From Palsa-883 sp035486355 (GTDB lineage: Bacteria; Pseudomonadota; Alphaproteobacteria; Acetobacterales; Acetobacteraceae): 61,550 nt of DNA. Positions 17,509 to 25,862 of this stretch are shown in pieces. The DNA lies in NCBI GenBank assembly GCA_035486355.1, contig DATHNE010000057.1, forward strand, positions 1 to 61,550. The letters are read 5' to 3'. The number at the start of each line of letters is the position of its first letter. The first letter of the stretch is position 1. Made by a program: the position numbers and the translations under genes. A model generated the notes under the pieces. That model ran no database searches. It was not told the DNA's origin and was given only the letters and a program-made list of their open reading frames with translations.

Positions 17509-18131
17509 CGGTCTGCCTCGATCTCTGCGGGCACGGTGACGATCATCGACTTCAGCGTGCGCGGGTGGAGCACCACCATCGCGACATGGATCAGAACGAA
17601 GGCGACGATGCCGAACATGGTGGCGAGGTGGATGTCGCGGGTGATCGGATAGCCGCCGAACAGCCCAGTCAGCCAGCCTAACTGCACCGGTTTCCAGATG
17701 GCGAGCCCGGTCAACACCTGCAGGATGACGGCGATGATGACACCGCCATAGAGCACGCGCTGCACGGCGTTGTAGTGCCCGATGTGGTGCATCAGGCGAC
17801 CGCGCAGCGCGGCGCCCAGGTCGTGCATCATCTCGGCGGGGCGCGGCGGCTTCAGGTCGCGCCGGAAGTGACCGCTGGCGAGACCATAGATCAGGTAGGC
17901 AATGCCGTCGGCGAACAGCAGCCACATCGCGCTGAGGTGCCAGGCCAGCGCGCCGCCCAGCCAGCCGCCGAGGCCGGTCCAGGTCGGGAACAGGAACGGC
18001 AGGCTGGGCGAGGCGTTGTAGATTTCCCAGCCGCTGAAGATCATGCAGCCCATGGCATAGACGCCGATCCAATGCATGACGCGGATCGCGACCGGATGCG
18101 CCGGGCGGCAGCCTGTTTCACGTCGTTCCAT
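17505..18131 (-). CDS. Cytochrome b561-type membrane electron donor subunit
   Basis: 208 residues with four to five hydrophobic helices and histidines suited to two b hemes: VMHWIGVYAMGCMIFSGWEI near the start, AWHLSAMWLLFADGIAYLIY, then HHIGHYNAVQRVLYGG and DIHLATMFGIVAFVLIHVAM. This is the cytochrome b/b6 (Ni-hydrogenase type) family rather than the ferric-reductase type MsrQ. It should pass quinol electrons to the downstream Moco protein in the periplasm. It lies 57 bases after the periplasmic protein gene and overlaps the oxidoreductase by four bases. Confidence 0.88.
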   Translation of the reverse strand: MERRETGCRPAHPVAIRVMHWIGVYAMGCMIFSGWEIYNASPSLPFLFPTWTGLGGWLGGALAWHLSAMWLLFADGIAYLIYGLASGHFRRDLKPPRPAEMMHDLGAALRGRLMHHIGHYNAVQRVLYGGVIIAVILQVLTGLAIWKPVQLGWLTGLFGGYPITRDIHLATMFGIVAFVLIHVAMVVLHPRTLKSMIVTVPAEIEADR

Positions 18132-18188
18132 AGCGGATGTGCCTTCTCGGGGTGGGAAGCCCCCGCGCTTGCGGCGCGGGGGCGGCTG

Positions 18189-18881
18189 TCACATCGGCGG
18201 CCTTACGCCGTCGACGCCGATCGCGACCGCGTTCGCCACGAGACCCGAGCCGGTCTGCGTCGCCTTGACGAAAACATCGTCCCCCTTGGCCACGAGCGCC
18301 TTCGTGCCGGGCCGGTACGTCACGATCGGAGCGGTCGGCGGCACCAACACATCCTGGTGGCCACCATTGTAGGTGACGACAAGGTGCGTGACGCCGCCCT
18401 GCGACTGCGATGCGGCGACGTCGCCATTAGTCATCGAGCTGTTCACCTTCGGCACCGAGGTCGAGACGGCGGACACATTGCCGTTCGTCATGCTGCTGCT
18501 GGTCTGCACGCCGCCGGAGAGCGTCGTGTCGGGGATCTTGTCCCAGGCGTAATGGCCTTCACCCGTGCCGCGCATCGAAGGCGGGAAGATCACCACCTCC
18601 AGCGCGACCTGCGTGCCACCGACATCCTTGGTTGCAGTGCCGATGAAGCTGCCTTTCTCAATCGTGTTGAGATTCGATTTTTCTACCTTCAGGTATTTGG
18701 TGTTGCCCGTCAGGGCAATGGTGAGCGACTTGTTCGCATAGGTATCGACGGTCATCGAATCCGCGGTGGCCGACGCTATGGTCCCACGGATGCGCTCCGG
18801 CGTCCCTGTTGCAGCGAACGCCGCGAATGACGTAACGGCGGAGGCCGCAATCGCAAGGCCAAGTATTTGTTTCGATATCAT
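18189..18881 (-). CDS. Exported hypothetical protein heading an ECF-controlled redox operon
   Basis: 230 residues. A Sec signal peptide occupies about the first 24 residues (ILGLAIAASAVTSFAAFAAT). The mature part begins with a small beta-rich domain (RGTIASATADSMTVDTYANK), resembling DUF5666-type domains. A low-complexity middle repeats SSSMTNGNV and SSMTNGDV, and a second beta domain ends in VKATQTGSGLVANAVAIGVDG. It has no cysteine and no obvious catalytic motif. It is the first gene of an operon with the cytochrome b and Moco enzyme, so a role as periplasmic partner or sacrificial methionine/oxidant sensor is only a guess. AAGGAGA precedes the ATG, and a predicted ECF promoter lies about 40 bases further up. 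A chimeric paralogue lies at 13819. Confidence 0.75.
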   Translation of the reverse strand: MISKQILGLAIAASAVTSFAAFAATGTPERIRGTIASATADSMTVDTYANKSLTIALTGNTKYLKVEKSNLNTIEKGSFIGTATKDVGGTQVALEVVIFPPSMRGTGEGHYAWDKIPDTTLSGGVQTSSSMTNGNVSAVSTSVPKVNSSMTNGDVAASQSQGGVTHLVVTYNGGHQDVLVPPTAPIVTYRPGTKALVAKGDDVFVKATQTGSGLVANAVAIGVDGVRPPM

Positions 18882-18918
18882 TTCTTATCTTCTCCTTCGG
18901 AAAATATGGGATCCTGAG

Positions 18919-18947
18919 TAGGACACTTTCCGGGGCCGTTTATTCCC
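18919..18947 (-). promoter_or_regulatory. Predicted ECF-sigma promoter (copy 2)
   Basis: On the minus strand, GGGAAT (18947-18942) is followed after 17 bases by GTCCTA (18924-18919), about 38 bases before the ATG of the periplasmic protein gene. It matches copy 1 at 13758 and copy 3 at 19255. The divergent position relative to the sigma gene supports control by that sigma factor. Confidence 0.65.
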
Positions 18948-19254
18948 ACCGACCAAAGACGGCGATGGTGTCCGATATGGGGCGCCGCCAGACCGCTGTC
19001 GCCACGGGCTCAATATCAGGCCTATTGAATGGAGCGAACGCGGGAGGCATTGCATCCAGACTATTACTGTATAAGAACATATGGTTCTATATCAACCAGC
19101 GCCGGGAGAGACGCCGCTGCATTGTCCTCAAATAGCAACAAACAACTCCGACAATGCGGCCGCATGCGAGGTGCAGCCACCCTGCCGCTCTGCCTTCCAG
19201 CCAAGAGCAGCCGACAGCGCCTGCTCCGGTCTCCTGGTGCAAGTCGGCTCGCCG

Positions 19255-19284
19255 GGGAATAAAATTAAGGTGGCGATTGTCTTC
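19255..19284 (+). promoter_or_regulatory. Predicted autoregulatory ECF-sigma promoter (copy 3)
   Basis: GGGAATAAAA begins at 19255, and GTCTTC begins at 19279, 18 bases after the hexamer GGGAAT. The sigma gene starts about 80 bases further. ECF factors commonly transcribe their own operon, so a shared motif here and upstream of the divergent operon is the expected picture. Direct proof is lacking. Confidence 0.6.
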
Positions 19285-19361
19285 CTTCCAGAGGCCTTTG
19301 GTTCAAAGGCCAGAGACTGATATGATTGAAACTGTCGACACGCCGTTGAGAGAACGACGCG

Positions 19362-19889
19362 ATGGCTGACATGGCGCAACTCATCGAGCCTGTCATTCCT
19401 TCGCTACGACGCTACGCCCGAACATTCGTGCGCGACGCCGGAGCTGCGGATGATCTGGTTCAGGACACCCTGGAGCGAGCGGTGAGCCGTTGGCATCAGC
19501 GGCGATCCGACGGCGATACGCGTACATGGCTCTTCACCATCCTGCACAACCTGGCGGTCAATCACTTACGGCGGGCGGCGAGGCGTGGTCGGGAGCTCCC
19601 CTTAGACGATGCCGGCGAGTCAGATGTTGCCGTGCCGTCGGCACAGGAGGACGCGCTGCGGTATGACGATATCCTGGCAGCCGTTGGACAGCTACCCGAG
19701 GACCAGCGCGGCGTTCTGCTTCTTGTTTCTCTCGAAGACGTGAGTTATGCCGACGCAGCCCGCATTCTCGACATTCCGATTGGTACCGTGATGTCGCGGC
19801 TGGCCCGAGCTCGCGCACGGCTTCTGAAGCTGGTCGAAGAGCACGGGAAGCCCGTGTCCGATCGGCCTTATTTGCGGAGAGTTCAGTGA
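19362..19889 (+). CDS. ECF-subfamily RNA polymerase sigma factor
   Basis: 175 residues. Region 2 is clear (AADDLVQDTLERAVSRWHQR, then RTWLFTILHNLAVNHLRRAA), and region 4 has the helix-turn-helix VSYADAARILDIPIGTVMSR. There is no region 3 and no long extension, so it is a standard two-domain ECF factor. It should direct transcription of stress genes when released by its anti-sigma partner. The stop TGA overlaps the GTG start of that partner. Predicted targets here are its own operon, the divergent redox operon at 18881 and the chimeric copy at 13819. I did not assign it to a numbered ECF group. Confidence 0.95.
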   Translation: MADMAQLIEPVIPSLRRYARTFVRDAGAADDLVQDTLERAVSRWHQRRSDGDTRTWLFTILHNLAVNHLRRAARRGRELPLDDAGESDVAVPSAQEDALRYDDILAAVGQLPEDQRGVLLLVSLEDVSYADAARILDIPIGTVMSRLARARARLLKLVEEHGKPVSDRPYLRRVQ

Positions 19890-20671
19890 CGTTCTCTCAG
19901 CCAATTACCGAAGACGACTTGCACGGGTTCGTCGATCACCTGTTAGACACCGCGCGGCGCAGCGAGGTACAAATTTACCTCAACGCGCATCCCGAGATCG
20001 CCGCGCGTATTGCAGCCTTCGGTCGCCAACGCGAGGCAGTCCGCACCGCCGCCGCACCGATCGCGGACGAACCGATTCCGCCGCAGCTTAATTTGCGCCA
20101 CGTGATGGAAGCACGACGCCGACCGCGCGCATGGTCATGGCGCGCGATTGCGGCGTCCGTGCTGTTGTTAGTGGTCGGCGGCGCGGGCGGCTGGTCACTG
20201 CGAGACATGGCGATCGAGCACTCAGAGACTGGCGGCGTCGCCGCTCTTGCGCAGGAGGCCGCCTATACCTTCGATGTGTACGGGGTTGATCGCTCCCATC
20301 CCGTGGAATTCGGTGCGAAGGACAAGGCGCAACTCATCAATTGGATCGCATCTCGGATCGGCCGAACGGTGTCCGTGCCGGATCTGACGGCATCTGGCTA
20401 CGCCTTTATGGGCGGGCGCCTGGTGGCGACGCCCCACGGGGCCGCCGGACTGCTGATGTATAGCAATGCGCTGGGTCAACGCCTGGCCATGCTGGTCCGG
20501 CCGATGGCCATCGACAAAGATACCCGTATGTCTGAGCACAGTTACGGGGATATCCATGGCTTCGCCTGGGCGAGCAAGGGCACCGGAATCAGTGTTGTCG
20601 GCCCGGCATCGGCCGATCTCCTGCACCCGATCGCCGATGAGGTCAGACGGCAGGAAGGCGAGACGATCTGA
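19886..20671 (+). CDS. Membrane-anchored anti-sigma factor
   Basis: 261 residues starting with GTG at 19886, overlapping the sigma stop (GTGA). The cytoplasmic N-terminus, ITEDDLHGFVDHLLDTARR, is typical of anti-sigma domains that bind ECF factors. One membrane helix follows at about 86-103 (IAASVLLLVVGGAGGW). The periplasmic domain of about 155 residues would be the sensor part. It contains several methionines (YAFMGG, RLAMLVRPMAID, DTRMSEH) but no cysteine, so a methionine-based oxidant signal is conceivable but unproven. Zinc-binding HxxxCxxC is absent. Confidence 0.88.
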   Translation: MTFSQPITEDDLHGFVDHLLDTARRSEVQIYLNAHPEIAARIAAFGRQREAVRTAAAPIADEPIPPQLNLRHVMEARRRPRAWSWRAIAASVLLLVVGGAGGWSLRDMAIEHSETGGVAALAQEAAYTFDVYGVDRSHPVEFGAKDKAQLINWIASRIGRTVSVPDLTASGYAFMGGRLVATPHGAAGLLMYSNALGQRLAMLVRPMAIDKDTRMSEHSYGDIHGFAWASKGTGISVVGPASADLLHPIADEVRRQEGETI

Positions 20672-20857
20672 CGGCACGAACGACCACCAATCCCGCGGGA
20701 AAGTCCCTGTTGAGAGAAGATTGAGGTCTCCCCCTCGTACGAGAACTGCGCCACGGACCGTTGCCAGGGCGTGCGGTAGCGCCCCTCAATCTGATCCGAG
20801 ACCGTCCCAAACCGGCGGGTATGCGTTGGTGCGCAGCAGCGGGCCGCAGAAAGCGCG

Positions 20858-21007
20858 ATGAGATGGCGGATGGTAATCGAATTGACGCGCCGCAATGGTG
20901 CCGTCCACAGCCATGAGGTCGCCGCCGGCAACGACGATAGCGCAGGCTCCGTCGTCACGCCGCTCGGCCTGACATTGGTGGACGCCAATGCAATCCTGGC
21001 CGCATAA
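20858..21007 (+). mobile_element. ISKra4-like transposase N-terminal fragment
   Basis: A 49-codon frame reads VIELTRRNGAVHSHEVAAG and then TPLGLTLVDANAILAA before a stop. This resembles the opening domain of ISKra4-family transposases, which start with a beta-rich segment ending in LGLTLADGK-type sequence. The rest of the transposase (about 400 residues) is absent. It is a dead remnant; no terminal repeats could be defined. Confidence 0.4.
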
Positions 21008-21319
21008 CTGCCGCATGTCCGCGCACTGAAATCATCTGCATTTCCGTCGAATGTTCCCGTTGTCCTGCTGCAAAGGCCAGTGAATCGGCTCATATATCAG
21101 CAGTCGTCGCCACCAGTTCCGTTACGTTTGGTGATGGCTTAGACGGATCGTCCAATGCCAGTCTTCAGTTGTCGCTTACTGGACCATAATGGCCGCTCAA
21201 TCCTCACGGCCGTCACGAGGGTGGATGATCCCAACTCATTGAATGACACGGTCAAGTTGAGCGGCCTTCGGTTTGGGGGCACCCGGTGTGGTCAGATATT
21301 TGTCCGCGGACGACGCCCC

Positions 21320-21528
21320 GAGATCCGCTTTGTGCGGGCTATCGCTACTCCGCCGCGCTCATCAGTGATGCGGTCTGGCGGTATCTCCGGTTGCCATTGA
21401 GCCTGCGGATGGTCGGGGAGATGCCGCCGGCTCGCGGCATCTCGGTCACCTACGCGACAAGATCACGTCTGTCGACGGCCGCCGCGCGATCCATCGCGCC
21501 GTCCTCAATTCCATCGATGACAAGTTGA
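21320..21528 (+). mobile_element. IS6-family transposase N-terminal fragment
   Basis: The frame reads AGYRYSAALISDAVWRYLRL then PLSLRMVGEMPPARGISVTY. This is the helix-turn-helix N-terminus of IS6/IS26-family transposases (AVWLYFRFPLSLRMVEEMLAARGI in active relatives). After VTYAT it departs from the family and stops at 21528, so the DDE catalytic part is missing or scrambled. It marks past insertion directly upstream of the sulfur module. Confidence 0.75.
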
Positions 21529-21698
21529 CGGTGCCATCCAGCCAGACTTGGTTACCGCGACGGTGCTGCTGATACTGCTTGTTGCCCCAGCTCCGTCCCG
21601 CATTGATCGCCGCATCCGATTGAAACAAGCGATGGATCGCATTGGACCCTTTGCCGGTGCGTTGCCACTTGCGGCGTGTGCAAACGAGGAGTCCGAGC

Positions 21699-22493
21699 AT
21701 GAAATCCACCTCCGGACGACGCGGCGCGATTCAGGCGATCGCGATGGGCGTCGCTGCCAGTATCGCGGGCTTGGCCGACAGGCCAGCCTTCGCCGCCGCT
21801 GCAGGGGCGGCGCCACTGAGCCCTCCTGGGGCGGCCGGGCTGGACGCCCTGATCCGGCGCCTCGCAACAGCGCCGCGGCGTCGCAGCTTCCGGACAGTGC
21901 CGATGATCCTGACCGAGCCGGAGCAATGGGACCATGAGGCATTGTCGGAAGTTCTGAACTACCAGCCGGACACCAAGCAGGCCTGGGACATGACCGACAT
22001 GGCCGGCCCGTGGCTCAACCTGATGCGCAATGCGCTGAATGCGCAGGTCTGGTCGTTCCGGCATCCGGATTTCCTGGTGGTCGCCGAATGCCACGGCACG
22101 GCGCAGCTCGCGCTGTACGATCAGGTGATGTGGACAAAGTACCAGATCGAGAAGCTGACTGGCGGCAAGTTCAAGACCAACACGCTGATCGCGCCCAAAA
22201 AAGCCGCATCGGCCAATCCGCGCGATTTCGAGAATCCGGCTGGCGCGTTTGCCCCTGCGGACAATTCCATCCCGGCGTTGATGGCCCGCGGCGTCGTGTT
22301 CATGTCTTGCCATAACGCGATCTGGGAGCAATCCGCGGCGCTGCTGAAGCAGGGCATCAATCCGGACGGGTTGTCGCATGCGGCGCTCGCCGCGGAGCTG
22401 ACCAACCACCTGATCCCTGGCGTGGTGCTGACCCCTGGCGCCGTCGGCACATTGCCCGAGCTGCAGCACGCCGGTTTCCACTACATCGCTTAG
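21699..22493 (+). CDS. Tat-exported DsrE-like protein
   Basis: 264 residues, started at 21699 with GAGGAG upstream. The N-terminus SGRRGAIQAIAMGVAASIAG is a twin-arginine signal, giving a mature periplasmic protein. The C-terminal half resembles DsrE/DsrF sulfur-relay folds: ARGVVFMSCHNAIWEQSA carries the conserved cysteine after a beta strand, and LIPGVVLTPGAVGTLPELQH completes the fold. Database entries of this type are often misnamed transcriptional initiation protein Tat. With a DoxDA-type protein two genes downstream, a role in binding or relaying sulfur in the periplasm is plausible. It begins a three-gene rightward set and is 12 bases from the next gene. Confidence 0.75.
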   Translation: MKSTSGRRGAIQAIAMGVAASIAGLADRPAFAAAAGAAPLSPPGAAGLDALIRRLATAPRRRSFRTVPMILTEPEQWDHEALSEVLNYQPDTKQAWDMTDMAGPWLNLMRNALNAQVWSFRHPDFLVVAECHGTAQLALYDQVMWTKYQIEKLTGGKFKTNTLIAPKKAASANPRDFENPAGAFAPADNSIPALMARGVVFMSCHNAIWEQSAALLKQGINPDGLSHAALAAELTNHLIPGVVLTPGAVGTLPELQHAGFHYIA

Positions 22494-22505
22494 CGAGACG
22501 GTGTC

Positions 22506-23504
22506 ATGCGAACGATCATCCGCTGGGCTTTGCTCGGCACGGCGATGTGCGTCGTGCTCGCGGCGCCTGCTCTTGCACGCGAAGGCAGCCCCGCAGCCGG
22601 CGCTGCGCTGCCGCATTACCAGGAGCGCGTGTTCCCGCCGTGGCGGCACGGCGCCAACAACGATGTTGCCAATCGCGGCTTCGACTTCACCATACCGGAG
22701 GTGGACGACCTCGCCGACTTCCATGGCGATCCAGCGACCGCGAAGCTCGTGCTGTATGTCGGTGGCAACTACTACTTTGCCATGGCGCCACTGGTGCAGG
22801 CATTCGAAGCCGAGCACCCGGAGTACCGCGGCCGCATCTATTGGGAGACCATTCCGCCCGGGCTGCTGGTCCAACAGATGCAGGCAGGCGGCACGATCAC
22901 CGTCGGAAACATGACCTGGACCGCGAAGCCCGACGCCTATCTCGCAGGGCTCGCAAAGGTGAACTTGCTTATCGGGCAAGGTCTGCTGACGGGACCTGCG
23001 GTGCCATACGTCACCAACGATCTGACGATCATGGTGCCGCAAGGTAATCCGGCACACATCGCCAGTCTTGCCGATCTCGCCCGGCCGGGCGTGCGGCTGA
23101 CCATGCCCAATCCCGCCTTCGAGGGCATCGCTCGCCAGATCAAACAGGCGCTTGACAAGGCCGGCACGGGATTGGCGAACACCGTCTACGACAGCAAGGT
23201 GAAGGATGGCACCACCATCCTGACGCACATCCATCATCGCCAGACGCCATTGTTCTTGATGCAAGGTCTGGCTGATGCGGGCGTGACCTGGCAGTCGGAA
23301 GCCGTATTCCAGGAGCAAATCGGCCACCCGATCCAGCACGTGGCGATCGGGGCGGCTGTCAACGCGACGGCGATCTATGCGGGCGCCGAGATCAAAGGCG
23401 CCGCGCATCCGCAAGCGGCGGAGGCGTGGCTGAGCTTCATTCGGTCGCCGGCGGCGCTCCACATTTTCGAACGCTACGGGTTCAAACCGTATGGCGTGGG
23501 CTAA
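22506..23504 (+). CDS. Periplasmic substrate-binding protein (ModA/sulfate-binding type)
   Basis: 332 residues with a Sec signal peptide (IIRWALLGTAMCVVLAAPALA). The mature protein has a type II binding fold: LVLYVGGNYYFAMAPLVQAF near the start, GNMTWTAKPDAYLAGL, VPYVTNDLTIMVPQGNPAHI and the hinge-region PGVRLTMPNPAFEGIARQIK. This is the PF13531 group that binds molybdate, sulfate or similar oxyanions. No permease or ATPase gene accompanies it, so it may act as a stand-alone binding protein for the sulfur module, or share another transporter. It lies between the DsrE-like and DoxD genes on the same strand. Confidence 0.82.
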   Translation: MRTIIRWALLGTAMCVVLAAPALAREGSPAAGAALPHYQERVFPPWRHGANNDVANRGFDFTIPEVDDLADFHGDPATAKLVLYVGGNYYFAMAPLVQAFEAEHPEYRGRIYWETIPPGLLVQQMQAGGTITVGNMTWTAKPDAYLAGLAKVNLLIGQGLLTGPAVPYVTNDLTIMVPQGNPAHIASLADLARPGVRLTMPNPAFEGIARQIKQALDKAGTGLANTVYDSKVKDGTTILTHIHHRQTPLFLMQGLADAGVTWQSEAVFQEQIGHPIQHVAIGAAVNATAIYAGAEIKGAAHPQAAEAWLSFIRSPAALHIFERYGFKPYGVG

Positions 23505-23578
23505 GTGGATTGCAGCGCGCATGGGCCCGATCCCCGCCGTCAGCAGCACGCAGACACCGTGACACAGGAGCTATCCCA

Positions 23579-24682
23579 ATGAACGCAATCACCTTGGCCG
23601 GAAGCACCGCCGCCGCAACGGCGGCCCGCATCGAGGCCAAAGCAGGCACATGGCGAATCGCCGCGTTGGCGCTGCTGTCTGTCCGCTTTATCCAAGGCTT
23701 CATCTACTGGGGCGGCGGGTCGCGCCGCTTCATCTACGCACCGTCAAAGCTCGACCCGCACGGGGCAAGCTGGATAGCGAACAAGTTCCAGTCTGCGATG
23801 CCGGGCGCCTTGCTCGGTACTGACCACATCATAGGCTTCCTGCTGCATCACTTCTATTTGCTATACGCCGCGCTGATCGTGTTCAGCGCTGGCGAATTAA
23901 TCGCCGGCGCGTTCCTGATGGCGGGGTTTCTCACCCGAGTGGCCGCGCTTGCCTCGGCATGCTTCTCTGTCGCGCTGATGCTGATGTTCGGCTGGCAGGG
24001 AGCCACCTGTATCGATGAGTGGACGATGGCAGCCGCCAATCTCGCCATGGGCGCAACGCTGATGCTGGCCGGCGGCGGCGCCTTCTCTGTGGACGACGCA
24101 CTGCTGCATCGCTCACCGCGGCTGCAGCACTGCGCCTGGTTCCGCTGGGCGGGCGGTGCGCTGCCATTGCCGCTGCCGGATCGCGCGTTCGAGAAGCTGG
24201 CGCTCGGCGTGCTTGCCGTAACGGTTGTATTCGACGTGGCAACGTACAATTACTATCGCGGTTCCGTCGTGACGGCGTTTCACGGCGGCCCGGTCAGCGC
24301 CGCTAAGCACCACCTGACTCTGTCGGGCGCCATGGTGCAGCCGGATGGTCGTGTGCGCTTTCATGCCTATCTCGACGGTGGCACGCCGGCAGAGCCCTCC
24401 AACATCCTGGACGCCGCGTTGCTTTCCGCGGACGGCAGCGTGCTGGAACATTGGGACGGCGCGGCGCTGAGCCATCTGCCCGCGACTGCGATCGCCAATG
24501 ACTTCGCGTATAATAGATTCGTATCCGGTCCCTTTGGCCTGTCTGCAAAGATGGGGGCCGAGGCAACCGTGACGCTGCCCGCCATGACCGCGAATGCCGC
24601 CGGCCTCTCTGCCACTGCGGAGACGTTGCGCGTGCGCACCGTCAACGGCAACAGCTTCCGCGTGCACGTCCGGGCGAGGTAG
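23579..24682 (+). CDS. doxD: Thiosulfate:quinone oxidoreductase-type DoxD with fused DoxA domain
   Basis: 367 residues, started at 23579 with CAGGAG upstream. The N-terminal 190 residues form a DoxX-like membrane domain with the DoxD hallmarks GGSRRFIYAPSKLDPHGASW, NKFQSAMPGALLGTDHIIGF and GWQGATCIDEWTMAAANLAM. The C-terminal part (about 215-367) is a periplasmic DoxA-like domain. In Acidianus and Bacteroides relatives such proteins oxidise thiosulfate to tetrathionate and reduce quinone. The partner sulfur genes upstream support that role here. It closes the three-gene set; the LysR gene 245 bases downstream reads in the same direction. Confidence 0.88.
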   Translation: MNAITLAGSTAAATAARIEAKAGTWRIAALALLSVRFIQGFIYWGGGSRRFIYAPSKLDPHGASWIANKFQSAMPGALLGTDHIIGFLLHHFYLLYAALIVFSAGELIAGAFLMAGFLTRVAALASACFSVALMLMFGWQGATCIDEWTMAAANLAMGATLMLAGGGAFSVDDALLHRSPRLQHCAWFRWAGGALPLPLPDRAFEKLALGVLAVTVVFDVATYNYYRGSVVTAFHGGPVSAAKHHLTLSGAMVQPDGRVRFHAYLDGGTPAEPSNILDAALLSADGSVLEHWDGAALSHLPATAIANDFAYNRFVSGPFGLSAKMGAEATVTLPAMTANAAGLSATAETLRVRTVNGNSFRVHVRAR

Positions 24683-24798
24683 CAGGCTAACGAGCGGACG
24701 GGTGGTCGCCATGGCAGTTTGCGGCGACATCAGAGCCTTCCATTCCCTCAACGCGAGGGGAAGGCTTCTGTTCACTCCCTGCACGTTACTCGCCGGGG

Positions 24799-24820
24799 AT
24801 TGCGTCGCTTCGCTCGCAAT
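24799..24820. repeat. REP-like short palindrome
   Basis: ATTGCG (24799-24804) and CGCAAT (24815-24820) form a stem around TCGCTTCGCT. The motif attgc-tcgcttcgct-cgcaatga is a widespread intergenic palindrome in alphaproteobacteria. It lies between doxD and a LysR gene and may be a multi-copy repeat elsewhere in the genome. Confidence 0.55.
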
Positions 24821-24927
24821 GATGGCCGCGGGACGGGCACCATCGTCGCGTCCTGCCTGGTGCGCGGGTCGATTCCAGATGATTTTGAATAAGACGCCGT
24901 ATAGCGGACCGCCATAAGGCACACGAT

Positions 24928-25836
24928 ATGGTGGCCATGACCCTGGAGCAGTTGAAGGTCTTCGTGGCGGTCGCCGAGCGCGAGCACGTGACCCGTGCTG
25001 CCGAAGCGCTGAACCTGGCACAGTCCGCGGCCAGTGCGGCAATCGCCGCGCTGGAGGGCCGCCACGGCACTACGCTGTTCCATCGCGTGGGCCGCCATAT
25101 CGAACTGACCGAGGCCGGCCGGCTGTTCCTACACGAGGCGAAGGCCGTGCTCGCAAGGGCGGAAGCAGCCGAGCTTACGCTGGCGGAGCTGGGCGAACTG
25201 AAGCGCGGCGTTCTGAACCTGGCCGCCAGCCAGACAATCGCCAGCTACTGGCTGCCGCGGCACCTGGTGGCATTTCGCCGCAGCCACCCTGGCATCGATG
25301 TCCGGTTGACCGTGGGTAACACCACGCAGGCCGTCCGTGCCGTCAATGAGGGACTGGTCGAGCTGGGCTTCGTGGAAGGCGTGGTCAACGCGCCCAACCT
25401 GGTCACGCAACCAATTGCGCGCGACCGCATGGTGATCGTCGTTGTGCCGGATCATCCCATGGCGCGGTGCGACACCGTCCAGCCCGACGATCTTTACGCC
25501 ACGGATTGGGTACTGCGCGAACCGGGATCCGGCACGCGCGCGGTCTTTGAGCAGGCACTGTTGGAGCAGCAGATTTTGCTTCACCGGCTGCGCATCGCGC
25601 TCGAGCTGCCATCGAATGAGGCGGTGCGCGCCGCGGTCGAGGCGGGGATGGGGGCGACCGCGATCTCGGCATCGGTGGTGGCCTCGAGCATCGAGGCGGG
25701 CCTTCTGCACCTGGCCGGCTACAAATTGCCGGACCGCGAGTTTCGCGTGGTGCGCCATGGGGAACGTCATGTCAGCAAGGCGGCCCAGGCATTGCACAGG
25801 CTCATCATCACCACGTCTGGGCTGGTGACAGAATAG
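24928..25836 (+). CDS. LysR-family transcriptional regulator, possible regulator of the sulfur module
   Basis: 302 residues; an in-frame ATG three codons later is an alternative start. The N-terminal winged helix has MTLEQLKVFVAVAEREHVTR and AAEALNLAQSAASAAIAALE, and the effector domain matches the CysL/CbbR-like subgroup with YWLPRHLVAFRRSHPGIDVR. Relatives sense sulfur or carbon metabolites. Its position downstream of the DsrE-like, binding-protein and doxD genes makes it a candidate regulator of them, though no binding site was identified. The three tandem 13-base repeats shortly after its stop are unrelated to its coding sequence. Confidence 0.88.
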   Translation: MVAMTLEQLKVFVAVAEREHVTRAAEALNLAQSAASAAIAALEGRHGTTLFHRVGRHIELTEAGRLFLHEAKAVLARAEAAELTLAELGELKRGVLNLAASQTIASYWLPRHLVAFRRSHPGIDVRLTVGNTTQAVRAVNEGLVELGFVEGVVNAPNLVTQPIARDRMVIVVVPDHPMARCDTVQPDDLYATDWVLREPGSGTRAVFEQALLEQQILLHRLRIALELPSNEAVRAAVEAGMGATAISASVVASSIEAGLLHLAGYKLPDREFRVVRHGERHVSKAAQALHRLIITTSGLVTE

Positions 25837-25862
25837 CGCGATCACGGCAGATCGCGCCAGGC

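Larger units (their letters stand above)
20672..21698. other. Insertion-sequence graveyard between the anti-sigma gene and the sulfur module
   Basis: About 1 kb without an intact gene. It contains two separate transposase-like fragments (20858-21007 and about 21320-21528). A short frame starting at 21155 begins MPVFSCRLLDHNGRS, like many small alphaproteobacterial proteins, and seems degenerate. A long leftward open frame covering 21552-23549 is an antisense shadow of the downstream genes. Confidence 0.6.

Noticed and set aside
21552..23549. 665-codon leftward open frame
   Set aside because: It covers the DsrE-like and substrate-binding genes on the other strand, has no ribosome binding site or domain and is a shadow frame.
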